In this document: positions 50,743 to 60,350 of the stretch, one piece after another
Layout of the letters: each line of letters begins with the position of its first letter
How positions within the stretch are numbered: the first letter of the stretch is position 1
Origin: Fodinicola acaciae
Lineage (GTDB): Bacteria; Actinomycetota; Actinomycetes; Mycobacteriales; HKI-0501
Length of the DNA: 64,000 nucleotides
Direction: 5' to 3'
Assembly: GCF_010993745.1 (NCBI RefSeq)
Contig: NZ_WOTN01000001.1
Coordinates: 995,235 to 1,059,234, forward strand
Translations under genes and position numbers: made by a program
The notes under the pieces: model-generated
What the model saw: only the letters and a program-made list of their open reading frames with translations
What the model was told of the DNA's origin: nothing
Database searches by the model: none

Positions 50743-51522
50743 ATGTCCCGTTTGTTTGACCAGAAGGTGGCACTGGTGACCGGCGCCAGCCGCGGAATCG
50801 GCGCCGCGACGGCATACGCGTTCGCCGAGGCCGGCGCGAAAGTGGTGCTGGCCTCCCGTGACGAGGAGGCACTGCAGAAGGTCGCCGCGCGGATCGCCGA
50901 GCATGGCGGCAGCGCGATCGTCGTAGCGACCGACGTGCGGCATCCGGAGGCGGTGAGCCGGCTCGTCGAGCAGGCGCTCGGCGCGTACGGCCGGCTCGAC
51001 GCGGCGGTCAACAACGCCGCCGGCGGCACGCACCGGCCGACACCACTCGCCGACATTCCGGCCGCCGACTTCGACGACGAGCTGGCAGTCAGCCTGCGCG
51101 GCGTGTTTTTGGCGATGAAATACGAAATTCCGGCGATGCTGGGGTCAGGCGGCGGCGCGATCGTCAACATGTCCTCCACTGCCGCGGAGTGGCCGGTCAG
51201 CGGCCTGGCCGGATATGTCGCCAGCAAGGCCGCGATCAACGGCCTGACGCGTACGGCGGCGCTGGACTACGCGGCGGCCGGTGTACGCATCAACGCGCTC
51301 ATGCCTGGTCCGATTCACACCGAAAACCTCGACAGGGCCGGGCCACAGGCGCGCGAACACGTGGCCAACGGCCTGCCGGTCAGGCGGCTCGGCACACCGG
51401 CGGAGGTCGGTGTGGCGGCGGTCTGGCTGTGCGGACCGGCCGCGGGTTTCGTCACCGGCACGTGCCTCGCGATCGACGGCGGCCTCCTGGCCGGCATGCC
51501 GTCCTTCGGAAAGGGGAAATGA
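50743..51522 (+). CDS. Short-chain dehydrogenase/reductase
   Basis: The 259-aa SDR has TGASRGIGAATAYAF, NNAAGG, and the catalytic Ser-Tyr-Lys with MSSTAAEW and YVASKAAINGL, plus the typical C-terminal GPAAGFVTGTCLAIDGG. These features match the classical NAD(P)-dependent FabG-like dehydrogenases; the substrate is unknown. ATG at 50743 follows AGAGGAGTCGAG. It is divergent from the LAL regulator and overlaps the downstream SGNH gene start (ATGA), so the two are coupled. Confidence 0.92.
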   Translation: MSRLFDQKVALVTGASRGIGAATAYAFAEAGAKVVLASRDEEALQKVAARIAEHGGSAIVVATDVRHPEAVSRLVEQALGAYGRLDAAVNNAAGGTHRPTPLADIPAADFDDELAVSLRGVFLAMKYEIPAMLGSGGGAIVNMSSTAAEWPVSGLAGYVASKAAINGLTRTAALDYAAAGVRINALMPGPIHTENLDRAGPQAREHVANGLPVRRLGTPAEVGVAAVWLCGPAAGFVTGTCLAIDGGLLAGMPSFGKGK

Positions 51523-52307
51523 CGATGTGGCTGCAATACACGCATCTGGAGAAGCTGTATGGCTATCTGCCCGGCATGACCGACGCGCTGCCGGCGATTT
51601 TCGGCCTGACGGCGGAAGAATACGCGGCCGAACGGGCGAAGTTCGACGCGAACGCGGCCGGCGCGGCGGCGGAGTTGTTGGCGGACCCGGATTTCGCCAA
51701 GTTGGTCGACACGTTGCCGTTTCGCGACGGCGAGACCGTGGTGGCGGTCGGCGACAGCATCACCGACGATCTGCAGTCGTGGGCCGAAATCCTGCGGCAC
51801 CTGCTCCGGCTCCGGCAGCGCCAAATCAAGATCGTCAACGGTGGCCTGTCGGCACACACCACGACGATGATCCTGCGCCGCTGGCCGGCCACCGTCGCGG
51901 CCACCAAGCCGGACTGGGTCCTGTGCGCGCTCGGCGGCAACGACGTGACGCGTATCGGTGCCGACCCGCAGGTCGACCTCGCCGACAGCATCGCCAATCT
52001 GCGCCGGATGCGAGCCATGGCAACGACATCACGATGGCTGTGGATGACGCCGGTGCCGGTACGCGAGGAGCGCGTCGCGCAGTATCCGCCGTTCCGCTTC
52101 GGCGGGTCGAGTTGGCGTAACACGGACATCCAGGCGTTCGCCGAGGCGATGCGCGACCTCGACGGACCGCTGGTCGACCTGGTCGCGGCCATCGGAGTGC
52201 CGGCCGACCCGGATCTGCAGGGCGAGGACGGCGTACACGTGACGCTGGCCGGTCAGGCCGCCATCGCGCGAGCCGTGGTGACTACGCTTTCTTCAACCGA
52301 GCGATGA
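51519..52307 (+). CDS. SGNH/GDSL hydrolase
   Basis: The 262-aa cytoplasmic enzyme has the block I motif VAVGDSITDDLQSW at about residue 80, block III ALGGNDVTRIG and block V EDGVHVTLAGQAA. An unusual N-terminal segment of about 75 residues precedes the hydrolase (MTMWLQYTHLEKLYGYLP..., with NAAGAAAELLADPDFAKLV). No signal peptide is present. ATG at 51519 overlaps the SDR stop codon. It probably hydrolyses a small ester or a lipid; the coupling with SDR suggests sequential steps. Its 3' end overlaps the esterase gene by 26 bp, convergently. Confidence 0.87.
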   Translation: MTMWLQYTHLEKLYGYLPGMTDALPAIFGLTAEEYAAERAKFDANAAGAAAELLADPDFAKLVDTLPFRDGETVVAVGDSITDDLQSWAEILRHLLRLRQRQIKIVNGGLSAHTTTMILRRWPATVAATKPDWVLCALGGNDVTRIGADPQVDLADSIANLRRMRAMATTSRWLWMTPVPVREERVAQYPPFRFGGSSWRNTDIQAFAEAMRDLDGPLVDLVAAIGVPADPDLQGEDGVHVTLAGQAAIARAVVTTLSSTER

Positions 52308-53250
52308 TCCCGTCGAGGTCGATGGTGAACATGTCCGGCCGGAAGACGTGACCGCCAGGCCGTTCGTGTGCCTCGTACGCGATGCCCGCGCCGTCCAGTG
52401 CGGCGCGGAACTCGCGCTGTCCGGCCAAAACCTGTGTCTCGTTGGCCTGGTCGAACCAGTTGACCGGGTCGGGACTGGTGCCGGCGACCAGAAAGATCCG
52501 CTTGCCGCGATAGCTCTCCAGCCGCTGCATCGGATTGTCGGCACTGACGCGTGCCTCGTCCCAGAGCGGCGCGCCGTACACCGTGCCGCCGGCCAGGTCC
52601 AGCGCAGCCGAGGAAACGTTGGCCCAGTGCACCACCAGGCCGCTGTCGCGGCGCAGGCTGGCCGGTCCGGAATGCGCGCTCACCGACGCGAAATGACCGT
52701 AGTACTTGGCGGTGTATTTCAGCGCGCCGAAGCCGCCCATGGAAAATCCGGCCACCGCGCGACCGTCGTATTCGGCGTAGGTCCGGAAATTGGCGTCGAT
52801 CCAGGGGACCAGCTGCTCGAGGTGGAAGGTCTCCCAGTTACGCGGACCGGTGTTGGAGCTGACCGGGTTGGAATACCAGCCGGCGTGGCCGCCGTCCGGC
52901 ATCACCACGATGATCGGCCGGCCGGCGGTCAGGTCGCGGATGCCGAGCCGGTCGAAGGTGATGAAATCCTGGTCGGTGCCACCACCGTGCAGCAGATAGA
53001 GCACCGGATAGCGGCGGCCGCTGGTGCGGTAATCCTCCGGCAGCAGCACATTCACGCCGGGGTTCCAACCGATCGCGTTGGTGGCAAACCGGTAATACCA
53101 CATCCGCGCGTCGTTCTCGTTGTGGTCGACGATGTGCAGTCCGAAGCCGTCGCCGGCCGCACTCGCCGGTGAAGCCGTCGCGGCGAGCGCGCCGCCGGCC
53201 AGGGTCAGCGCGGCGGCGGACTGCAGAAGCTTGCGACGGCTCAAACTCAC
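52282..53250 (-). CDS. Tat-exported esterase (Esterase D/antigen 85-like)
   Basis: The 322-aa protein begins with a Tat signal (LSRRKLLQSAAALTLAGGA), then an alpha/beta-hydrolase of the esterase D/antigen 85 family: VLYLLHGGGTDQDF, nucleophile Ser in VAGFSMGGFGALKY, and a C-terminal catalytic His in HERPGGHVFRP. It likely hydrolyses or transfers acyl groups outside the cell. GTG at 53250 follows GGAGG by 5 nt; the ATG at 53262 has no box. The substrate might be a trehalose ester or a glycan ester, which is a guess. Confidence 0.9.
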   Translation of the reverse strand: MSLSRRKLLQSAAALTLAGGALAATASPASAAGDGFGLHIVDHNENDARMWYYRFATNAIGWNPGVNVLLPEDYRTSGRRYPVLYLLHGGGTDQDFITFDRLGIRDLTAGRPIIVVMPDGGHAGWYSNPVSSNTGPRNWETFHLEQLVPWIDANFRTYAEYDGRAVAGFSMGGFGALKYTAKYYGHFASVSAHSGPASLRRDSGLVVHWANVSSAALDLAGGTVYGAPLWDEARVSADNPMQRLESYRGKRIFLVAGTSPDPVNWFDQANETQVLAGQREFRAALDGAGIAYEAHERPGGHVFRPDMFTIDLDGIIARLKKA

Positions 53251-53472
53251 GGCGACCTCCATTGTCGGGTTTCGTCGCGAATCCTGATCTGTCCGTCGGT
53301 TTATCGCAATACCGTACACTGGCGCAGATAGGACATTACGCATTTCCGCCATCTCGAACTGGCCTGGTCCAGTCGCGTCTATACTTTGGATGCGGCTGCC
53401 GGTGCGTACACCGGGCAGGTCACCAGATGCAGCCTCGAATCGATCGCCCGCTCGAGTTTCGAGGAGTCCCCT

Positions 53473-53952
53473 GTGTTGAAGCGAAGGATGCTGCGTACCG
53501 TCATCGTGGTCGGCCTGGTGATCGCCACGCTGCTCGGATCGGCTTCGGTGGCGAGTGCATCGCCGACCTCGTTTTCGGCGAGAGCCGTCCACGGCGGCGG
53601 CAGCGGTGCCATCGGCGTCGCGCTCACCGGCGCTCTGTCCTGGTCGAACCGTTCGGTGGCGCTCACGTCGGTGCGGCTCTACACCGGCTCGTACGAGCAG
53701 GCCTACGTGCAGATCTTTCCGTGGAACGGAAACACGCCGGTCACCAGTGTCTATCTGCCGTCGTCCGGCGGTCTCTACAAGAACGACGCCGTCGCCGGCT
53801 GGTGGAACCTTTACACCATCCCGGTCGACGGCAGCGACTATTACGGCGGCATCACCGAAATCGAGATCCGGGTCGGTGACTACCAGCACCGGATCGTCGG
53901 AGTCGCCGTGTGCAAGCGCGCCGCGTCGTCCTGCACCAGCTATCAGGAGTGA
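53473..53952 (+). CDS. Secreted protein, unknown family
   Basis: The 159-aa protein has a signal peptide (LRTVIVVGLVIATLLGSASVASA) and a beta-rich mature part with a Tyr-rich strand (SYEQAYVQIFPWNGNTPV), GGLYKNDAVAGWWNLYTIPVDG in pieces, and CKRAASSC near the end, suggesting a C-terminal disulphide. It looks like a small beta-sandwich, but I recognise no family. GTG at 53473 follows CGAGGAG by 7 nt. It is in a 222-bp gap divergent from the Tat esterase. Confidence 0.7.
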   Translation: MLKRRMLRTVIVVGLVIATLLGSASVASASPTSFSARAVHGGGSGAIGVALTGALSWSNRSVALTSVRLYTGSYEQAYVQIFPWNGNTPVTSVYLPSSGGLYKNDAVAGWWNLYTIPVDGSDYYGGITEIEIRVGDYQHRIVGVAVCKRAASSCTSYQE

Positions 53953-53970
53953 CGAGGCTAGGCTCGCGGC

Positions 53971-55173
53971 ATGACCGGACTGTCGAAGGCACGGCTGGCA
54001 CGCTTGGACCAGGTCATGGCCGGCCACGTCGAAAGCGGCTATCTCGCCGGCGCCGTGGCGCTGGTCAGCCGCGGCAGTGACGAGCACGTTCACGTGAGTG
54101 GTGCGAAAAAGCTCGGCGGTGACGAGCCGATGCGGCGTGACACGATCTTCCGGATCGCCTCGCTCACCAAGCTCGTCACTGCGGTCGCCACCATGATGCT
54201 GGTGGAGCAATGCCAACTGAGGCTGGACGATCCGGTCGACAACTGGCTGCCGGAGCTGGCCGGCCGGCGCGTCCTGCGCGCGCCGGACGGCCCGGTCGAG
54301 GACACCGTGCCGGCGGCTCGGCCGATCACCGTACGCGATCTGTTGACCTTCCAGTGTGGTTATGGCCAGGCTTTCGGCATGGACCCGTCGACGCCGATCC
54401 AGCGCGCCATCGCGGACCTGGAGATCGCCGGTTTCGGTCCGCCGAAAGAACAGAAGCAGTATGCACCGGACGAGTGGCTGAGCCGGCTCGGCACCTTGCC
54501 GCTGATGCACCAGCCAGGAGAGGGCTGGCTCTACAATCTCGGGTCGTACATACTGTCGGCGCTCGTTCCGCGGGTGGTGTCACAGCCGTTCGACGTGTTT
54601 TTGCGTGAGCGCGTCTTCGAGCCGCTCGGCATGCCGGACACGTCGTTCTTCGTGCCGGACGACAAACTGGACCGGCTGGCATACGCGTATCTGGGGGAGG
54701 AGGATGGCGGCCTGCGGCCGCACGACGGCATTGAGGACAGCCTTTTCCGCGCTCCACCGGTCTTTCCTGACGGCGGTGGCGGCCTGGTGTCCACAGTGGA
54801 CGACCTCCACCAGCTCGGCCGGCTGTTGCTCGGTTTCGGCCGGGTCGGTGACCGGCGGCTGCTCGCGCGGCCGACGGTCGAGCTGATGGTGACCGACCAC
54901 CAGAGCGCCGCGATGAAGCCGCGGATCGACTTCTTTCCTGGCTATTTCGACAGTCACGGCTGGGGCCTGGGGTTGGCGGTCACCACCGCGCGCCGCGACC
55001 TGGCCGGCACGCCTGGCCGGTTTGGCTGGGACGGCGGCCACGGCACCTCGCTGTGGGTCGACCCGGCCGAAGACCTGATCGGCATTCTGCTGACACAGCG
55101 GGCCGGTTTCCCGCCGGCTATGGCGTCGTACAACGACTTCTGGACCGGTGCCTACCAAGCCATCGACGACTAG
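53971..55173 (+). CDS. Beta-lactamase-fold serine hydrolase
   Basis: The 400-aa class C-like protein has the SxxK motif in RIASLTKLVTAV, the Y-x-N-like LYNLGSY and a C-terminal GWDGGHGTSLWVDP that matches the family's HxG/KTG position. It is a cytoplasmic or non-classically exported esterase/D-aminopeptidase-like enzyme; there is no signal peptide. ATG at 53971 lies 18 bp after the previous stop. A hairpin terminator overlaps its stop codon. Confidence 0.9.
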   Translation: MTGLSKARLARLDQVMAGHVESGYLAGAVALVSRGSDEHVHVSGAKKLGGDEPMRRDTIFRIASLTKLVTAVATMMLVEQCQLRLDDPVDNWLPELAGRRVLRAPDGPVEDTVPAARPITVRDLLTFQCGYGQAFGMDPSTPIQRAIADLEIAGFGPPKEQKQYAPDEWLSRLGTLPLMHQPGEGWLYNLGSYILSALVPRVVSQPFDVFLRERVFEPLGMPDTSFFVPDDKLDRLAYAYLGEEDGGLRPHDGIEDSLFRAPPVFPDGGGGLVSTVDDLHQLGRLLLGFGRVGDRRLLARPTVELMVTDHQSAAMKPRIDFFPGYFDSHGWGLGLAVTTARRDLAGTPGRFGWDGGHGTSLWVDPAEDLIGILLTQRAGFPPAMASYNDFWTGAYQAIDD

Positions 55174-55200
55174 CCGACCGATGCCAACGTGTCGGTTAGT
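55169..55200. terminator. Terminator hairpin overlapping the hydrolase stop
   Basis: ACTAGCCGAC (55169-55178) pairs with GTCGGTTAGT (55191-55200) over 10 bp with one G.U and a 12-nt loop, including the TAG stop. There is no U-tract. Confidence 0.6.
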
Positions 55201-55390
55201 GGTGGTAGGCGATGAGCGGTCGCATTCGAACAGATTGATGAAGTGCCTTGCGTTCGTCGATTGTGGGGTGGATTCACCACCGCTTGGAATAGATATCTAG
55301 CTCCGCCTTTCAGGCATGTGTCATCGACCGCGAGGTGAGTCTCGAGGTTGGTGCTCGTCCTGTTGTTGGTTGGTGGTCCACCTGTTCGGT
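55201..55390. other. Intergenic region without a recognised gene
   Basis: The 190 bp hold no convincing open frame. Base composition is lower in GC than the surrounding genes. Nothing further is seen. Confidence 0.5.
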
Positions 55391-56737
55391 TTATCCGTAC
55401 AGGTGGTAGGTATTTCGGAGCGGCTTTTGTTCACCGTCCACTTCGACTGGTGGTGTGAACTCGGGGTGGCCGTTGTTCATGCGTACGGTCCAGTCGGTGT
55501 GGTGGATTTCGCGGTGATGCTTGTCGCACAGCAGCACGCAATTGTCTAGGCACGTGGTGCCACCATCGACCCACGACAGGATGTGGTGCGCTCGCGTGTG
55601 CCGCACCGGCCTCGTGCAGCCTGGCCTCGCGCAGCCTTTGTCTCGCGCGATCAACGCTTTGCGCAGCTCTGGACCGGCCAATCGCTCACTGCGACCGACA
55701 TCTAGCGGTACGCCTTCGGAGTTGAGGACGACCGGAATAATGTCCGCATCGCAGGCCAGCCGGCGCGCCGTTTCCGGCGTGATGGTCAATCCTTCGTACG
55801 CGCGTGCCACGCCGAGGCAGTCGCGGAGCATGTCCCAGGAGATCGTCACGGTCAGGTGCGGCCGTTCGGCGCCTTGGATTGGCAGCTTCGCCGAATCCAC
55901 CACGTTGAGAATGTCGGCCAGCGCGTCACCGTTGCGTTCGGCCGCCGACCGGGGGTCTGGTGTGCCGTTGTCGGTCTCGGGTTTGGTCAGTGGGGAGAGG
56001 ATTTCCTGCAACAAGCAACCGGTTTTGGCGTCCAGGATGCCGCGTAGCGTGAGTCGTCCGTCGCGGCCGGTGTGCAGGTGCAACTCGCGCCGCGGCCGCG
56101 CGTCGTCTTGTCCGACGGCGCCGCGCCGTCGGGGTCCAGGTAGGCGTGCAGCCTGGTGCCGAGCCGGTAGAGCCGACCGGCGTCCATGTGCTTGGCACCA
56201 TCGACCATCGCCGCCTCGGCCTCACGCCGCTGCTGGAAATCCACGTGCGCCGGCAGTTTGGTGATGACGGTACGGATCGCGTCCAACTGAGAATCGGCGA
56301 GCTCACCACGACACATCGCCTCGGCGGCGATGTCCAGCTTCGGCGCCAACATCTCACCGGTCAACGCCATGCTGGGACAGAACGTACGCGCGCGTTGAAC
56401 GCGGCGGCGAGCCTCGGTCGCGGGAAAGCAGCAACTGGTCTTCCAGCAACTGCTGGACGGTTTTGGCGTGCAGGTCCTTGTACGCCTCTTTGTCCTCGAT
56501 CGCCTTCACAATATTCAACACACGCGCCGCCGACGCGCGATACTCACGCTCGGCGTCGCGCAGCATCGCCGCGAGCACCTTCTCATCTCCCACCGGCCAC
56601 GGATCACCGGCTGGCGCGGTGGTCGCGGAAGGAGTGGTCCTGCCTCCGATAATACCGGCCACACCGACGAAACCACGCCACCAAACACATTTCTCGATGT
56701 TGATTTTTTCGCTGTCAGAAAGGAATCTCGGGGCCAC
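55391..56737 (-). pseudogene. DUF222 and HNH endonuclease gene broken by two frameshifts
   Basis: Three minus-strand segments together make one DUF222-HNH protein of about 440 aa. The N-terminal part ends VQQLLEDQLLLS; the expected continuation EARRRVQRARTF lies in the next frame, with an extra C in the run before 56428 as a simple explanation. The middle segment ALTGEMLAPKLDIAAEAMC runs to AYLDPDGAAPSDK, after which the frame changes again around 56115-56120; one missing G there would restore RRELHLHTGRDGRLTLRG. The HNH core, CARPGCTRPVRHTRAHHILSW and CDKHHREIHH, is intact. Both shifts are single-base events, so a sequencing error is possible as well as real decay. Confidence 0.85.
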
Positions 56738-56740
56738 ACG

Positions 56741-57637
56741 TCAAATACCACTAAGAACACGATCAAGTGCCGCTCGACCTGCGGGCCCCCAATGAGACTT
56801 GCCGCCGGGAAGCCCCCGATCTCCGTTCTGTCCCATGAGCATCAGGAAAAGGCTCTTCATCGCGGCCAGCCCCCTGGCTCGCCGGATCGCCGCTTCGTCC
56901 GCACGCGCGTACGTGTCGAAGAATCGTGCGGCAGCGCCTGCCGGTAGCAGCACCCATGCGGAAGCGAGGTCCCACGCTGGATCGCCGGCGGACAGATCAC
57001 CGAAGTCGAGGATGCCTGAAAGCGTTCCGTCCGAGACAACGACGTTCGCGGGATGGAGGTCGCCATGCACCCACACCGGCGGGCCTTTCCAATCGTCGGC
57101 CGCAACGGCGTCATCCCAGACGGCCCGGACGTCGGCAACGATGTCGTCGGGGGTGACGGCCTGGAAGAAGCTTTCGAAGCCGTCTGTGCAGTTGCGGGGA
57201 TGCGCACCGCGGTCGGTCGCGATCGGCGCTTCGACAGGCGCCTCAACATGGAGCGCCTGGAGAAAACCCGCCAGCGTGTCGGCGGCGTGGACGCTGCGGC
57301 TGATCGAGCTGTGGTCAAGCGGCTTGCCGGGGACCCAGGTCATCACGGTCCAGTGCTTGGGGAAGCGTTCGGACGGCTCGCCGAACCGCACCGGAGTTGG
57401 CACCGGAAGCGGCAGGAGCGGCGCCAGCACGGGTAGCCATCGGCGTTCCTTGAGCTGGAACTCCGGCGTGCGGGCCATGCGCTGCATTCGCACGGCCAAC
57501 TCGTCCCCGAGACGCCACATCTGATTGCTCCAGCCGCCAGTCACCTCGCGGATGGTCAGCCCCGCGAGGTCTGGATGTTGCTCCTGCAGCAGCGCGCGGA
57601 CCAGGTCAGCGGTGACCTCGACCCCGGGATCTGTCAT
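56741..57637 (-). CDS. Aminoglycoside phosphotransferase-family kinase
   Basis: The 298-aa protein has the APH fold: a lysine-poor N-lobe with LAVRMQRMARTPEFQ, the Brenner-type catalytic motif WVHGDLHPANVVVSDG and the metal-binding ILDFGDLSAGDPAWDLA. It would phosphorylate a small molecule on a hydroxyl with ATP. The subgroup is not certain; the protein may act on metabolites, and antibiotic resistance should not be assumed. ATG at 57637 begins the reading. It precedes the broken HNH gene. Confidence 0.9.
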   Translation of the reverse strand: MTDPGVEVTADLVRALLQEQHPDLAGLTIREVTGGWSNQMWRLGDELAVRMQRMARTPEFQLKERRWLPVLAPLLPLPVPTPVRFGEPSERFPKHWTVMTWVPGKPLDHSSISRSVHAADTLAGFLQALHVEAPVEAPIATDRGAHPRNCTDGFESFFQAVTPDDIVADVRAVWDDAVAADDWKGPPVWVHGDLHPANVVVSDGTLSGILDFGDLSAGDPAWDLASAWVLLPAGAAARFFDTYARADEAAIRRARGLAAMKSLFLMLMGQNGDRGLPGGKSHWGPAGRAALDRVLSGI

Positions 57638-57748
57638 ACGATGCCACCATACCGAGCCGGCAGGCGGGCCAGCGATGGCATCCGTGTCACTGCCACAAGC
57701 GGCAACTGATTCGCGTGCGCGGATCTGAAATACGACGGAATTCGATTG

Positions 57749-58966
57749 TTAACAGCGCAAGGCGGCGAGTCCGTTGTCGATGGTTTCGAGCGCCTCGGAA
57801 ATCCACGGCTCGGCGATCGGATTGGCGCTCGCCAACGCACTCCAACGCTCCTCAGCCGTACGTCCATAGAGCAGGCTGGTGGCGACGCGACATCGCAGCG
57901 CGGCCGGATCGTCGCCGAACGCGGAGCCGGCGAGTACGCCGATTCCGTGCCGCTCAAGCAAAACCTCGGCCAGCTCGGCTCCACTGTGGATGGTCGGCAG
58001 CGATCCGAAATCCGGATAGAGATAGAAGCCGGCCGTCGGACGGCGGCCGGTGGCGCCGGCCGCGACGAAACGCTCGTACACCGCCTGGCTCACCAGTCCG
58101 TGCAGCCGCCGAGCCGCCGCCACGTGCGCGACCAACTCCGGCGGCTCGGCGAGGACGCACTCGGCGACCGCCTGCATCGGCGTCGGCATGCACGACCAGA
58201 CCTCGCTGGCCAGGCCGATCAGCGGCGCGAGCAGTTTGTCGTTTGGCAGCCTGGTGAATCCGATCCGATAGCCGCCGAGCGCCGCCTGCTTGCTCAGCCC
58301 GGTGGTCACGATGACGTGATCCGGTGCGATCTCGCCGGGACCGCGCAGCCCCGCCGGCTCGTACGTGAGATCGCGGTAGATTTCGTCGGAAATAACCAGC
58401 AAACTCTCCGCGCGAGCCAGTTCGCAGACCTCCCGGACCAGATCCGGCGACGCGTACGTGCCGGTCGGGTTGTCCGGCACGGTGACCACCAGCACGCGCG
58501 GATCCAGGCCGCGCCGGCGCGCCTCGGCCAGCGCGCCCGGCAGCCGCTGCGGATCCGGCACGCCGCCGGCCTCGGCCGGGATCGGGACGCCGATGACCTG
58601 GTGGCCGGTCAGCGCGACCTGTGCGGCGTAGCTGACCCAGCTCGGCACCGGCAGCACGACGTCACCGCCGATCGCCGATATCAGGCCAAAAAGCAGTGCC
58701 TTGCTGCCTGGCGCGAAGACAACCTGGTCGGCTGTGGTGGGCATGCCACGGCGCTGGAAATAGCCGGCGGCGGCCGTACGAGCCGTGAGCGAGCCGGCGA
58801 CCGGCGCGTACGAGGACAGGCCGGCGGCGTCCGCCAGCACCTTCTCGATCATCGGTGGCACCGGCAGGCCGGCCTCGCCGAAGCCGAGGTTGACGATGCG
58901 CTCGCCGGCCGCCTGCCGCGCCGCGATCCGCTCGTTGATCGCCAATGTCGCCGAATGCGCGATCAT
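57749..58966 (-). CDS. Class I/II PLP-dependent aminotransferase
   Basis: The 405-aa enzyme has NLGFGEAGLPVPP and GLSSYAPVAGSL at the substrate entry region, the PLP-contacting DNPTGTY, ISDEIYRDLTY, and the Schiff-base lysine in TTGLSKQAALGGYRIGF. It transfers amino groups between an amino acid and a 2-oxo acid; specificity is not evident. ATG at 58966 overlaps the permease stop by four bases and has AAAGGAGCGAA upstream within the permease. It is the second gene of a permease-aminotransferase operon under the RpiR-type regulator. Confidence 0.92.
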   Translation of the reverse strand: MIAHSATLAINERIAARQAAGERIVNLGFGEAGLPVPPMIEKVLADAAGLSSYAPVAGSLTARTAAAGYFQRRGMPTTADQVVFAPGSKALLFGLISAIGGDVVLPVPSWVSYAAQVALTGHQVIGVPIPAEAGGVPDPQRLPGALAEARRRGLDPRVLVVTVPDNPTGTYASPDLVREVCELARAESLLVISDEIYRDLTYEPAGLRGPGEIAPDHVIVTTGLSKQAALGGYRIGFTRLPNDKLLAPLIGLASEVWSCMPTPMQAVAECVLAEPPELVAHVAAARRLHGLVSQAVYERFVAAGATGRRPTAGFYLYPDFGSLPTIHSGAELAEVLLERHGIGVLAGSAFGDDPAALRCRVATSLLYGRTAEERWSALASANPIAEPWISEALETIDNGLAALRC

Positions 58967-60342
58967 TTCGCTCCTTTACGTCGAGCCTGGACGATCAGGC
59001 CGGCCGCCACCGCGACCGCGGTGACCGCGCAGGTCAACAACAGCTTGTCACGCTTGTCCGGCGCGACCGCCATGCCGAGCAGGACGATCGTCAGGGCCGC
59101 GACGACAAACCAGGAAAGATAAGGAAAACCCCACATGCGTACGGTCAGCGACTCGCCGGCGGCCTCGGCGCGGCGGCGGCCGCGGATCTGCGTGACAGCG
59201 ATGACCAGATAGATGACCACGGCCACCGAGCCGGAAGAATTGAGCAGGAAGTTGAAAACGACGGCGGTCGGCAGGAAATAGTTGGCCAGCACGGCCAAAA
59301 ATCCGCCGACAGAGGCCGCGCACACGGCGACGTAAGGCACACCGGATCGGCTTGTACGCGCCAATGCCTTCGACCCTTCGCCTTGACGCGCCATCGCGAA
59401 CAGCATTCGCGAGGACGAGTAGATGCCGGAGTTGAGGCAGGAAAGGACAGCGGTCAGCACGATCAGGTCCATGATGAACGCCGCGCCGGGAATGCCGAGA
59501 CGTTCCAGCACGGCGGCATACGGCGAGGCGGTGACCGCGGTCGCGTTCCACGGCAACAACATCACGACGACGAAGATCGAACCGGCGTAGAACAACAGGA
59601 TCCGCCACGCGACGCTGCGCATGCTCCGCCGTACGGTCTCGGCCGGATGCACCGCCTCGCCGGCCGCGACGGTCGCCAACTCGGTGCCGAAATAGGAGAA
59701 AAACACGACGAGCGTGGTGAGCAGCAGGGGAGACCAACCGTTGGGCAGGAAGCCGCCGTGACCGGTCAGGTTGGACAGGCCGGGTGCTGGCACGCCTGGC
59801 AGCAGGCCGACGATCGCCACCAGACCGATGAGGATGAACGCGACGATCGCGGCCACCTTGATCAGCGCGAACCAGAACTCGAACCGGCCGAACGAGCGCA
59901 CCTGCGCCAGGTTGACGCCGGTCAGCGCGGCCATGAACAGCAGCGCGGCGGCCCACGACGGGATGCCAGGCAACAGCTGTTGCGTGATCGCTGCGCCAGC
60001 GATCGCCTCGAAGGCGATCGTGACGCACCAGTGATACGCGTAGAGCCAGCCGACCGCGAGACCGGCCCAGTGGCCGAGCTCTCTGGTCGCGTACACGGCG
60101 AACGAGCCGGTGGCCGGCGCGGCGACGGCGAGCTCGGCGAGCATCCGCATCACCAGGATGACCAGGCCGCCGGTGACCAGATAGACCAGCAGCACACCGG
60201 GTCCGGCGGTCTTGATCGCCGTGCCGCTGCCGACGAAGAGGCCGGCGCCGATCACGCCGCCGAGCGCGATCATCGTGAGCTGCCGGGTCTGCAAACCCTG
60301 TCTGAGTGGACTGGCGGACTGTTCCTGGGTCGTGGCGACCAT
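58963..60342 (-). CDS. Amino acid permease (APC family)
   Basis: The 459-aa permease has 12 membrane segments, beginning MIALGGVIGAGLFVGSGT (the APC helix 1 signature), and a gating segment LTGVNLAQVRSFGRFEFWFA. It resembles GABA/proline/aromatic amino acid permeases and imports an amino acid by proton symport. ATG at 60342 is 8 bp from the operator at 60351. It is the first gene of the operon and is divergent from the RpiR regulator. Confidence 0.92.
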   Translation of the reverse strand: MVATTQEQSASPLRQGLQTRQLTMIALGGVIGAGLFVGSGTAIKTAGPGVLLVYLVTGGLVILVMRMLAELAVAAPATGSFAVYATRELGHWAGLAVGWLYAYHWCVTIAFEAIAGAAITQQLLPGIPSWAAALLFMAALTGVNLAQVRSFGRFEFWFALIKVAAIVAFILIGLVAIVGLLPGVPAPGLSNLTGHGGFLPNGWSPLLLTTLVVFFSYFGTELATVAAGEAVHPAETVRRSMRSVAWRILLFYAGSIFVVVMLLPWNATAVTASPYAAVLERLGIPGAAFIMDLIVLTAVLSCLNSGIYSSSRMLFAMARQGEGSKALARTSRSGVPYVAVCAASVGGFLAVLANYFLPTAVVFNFLLNSSGSVAVVIYLVIAVTQIRGRRRAEAAGESLTVRMWGFPYLSWFVVAALTIVLLGMAVAPDKRDKLLLTCAVTAVAVAAGLIVQARRKGAK

Positions 60343-60350
60343 CGCGACCT

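Noticed and set aside
56741-57637. Antibiotic-resistance call for the APH-fold kinase
   Set aside because: The motifs show only a general APH-family kinase; no subgroup-specific features can be recognised.
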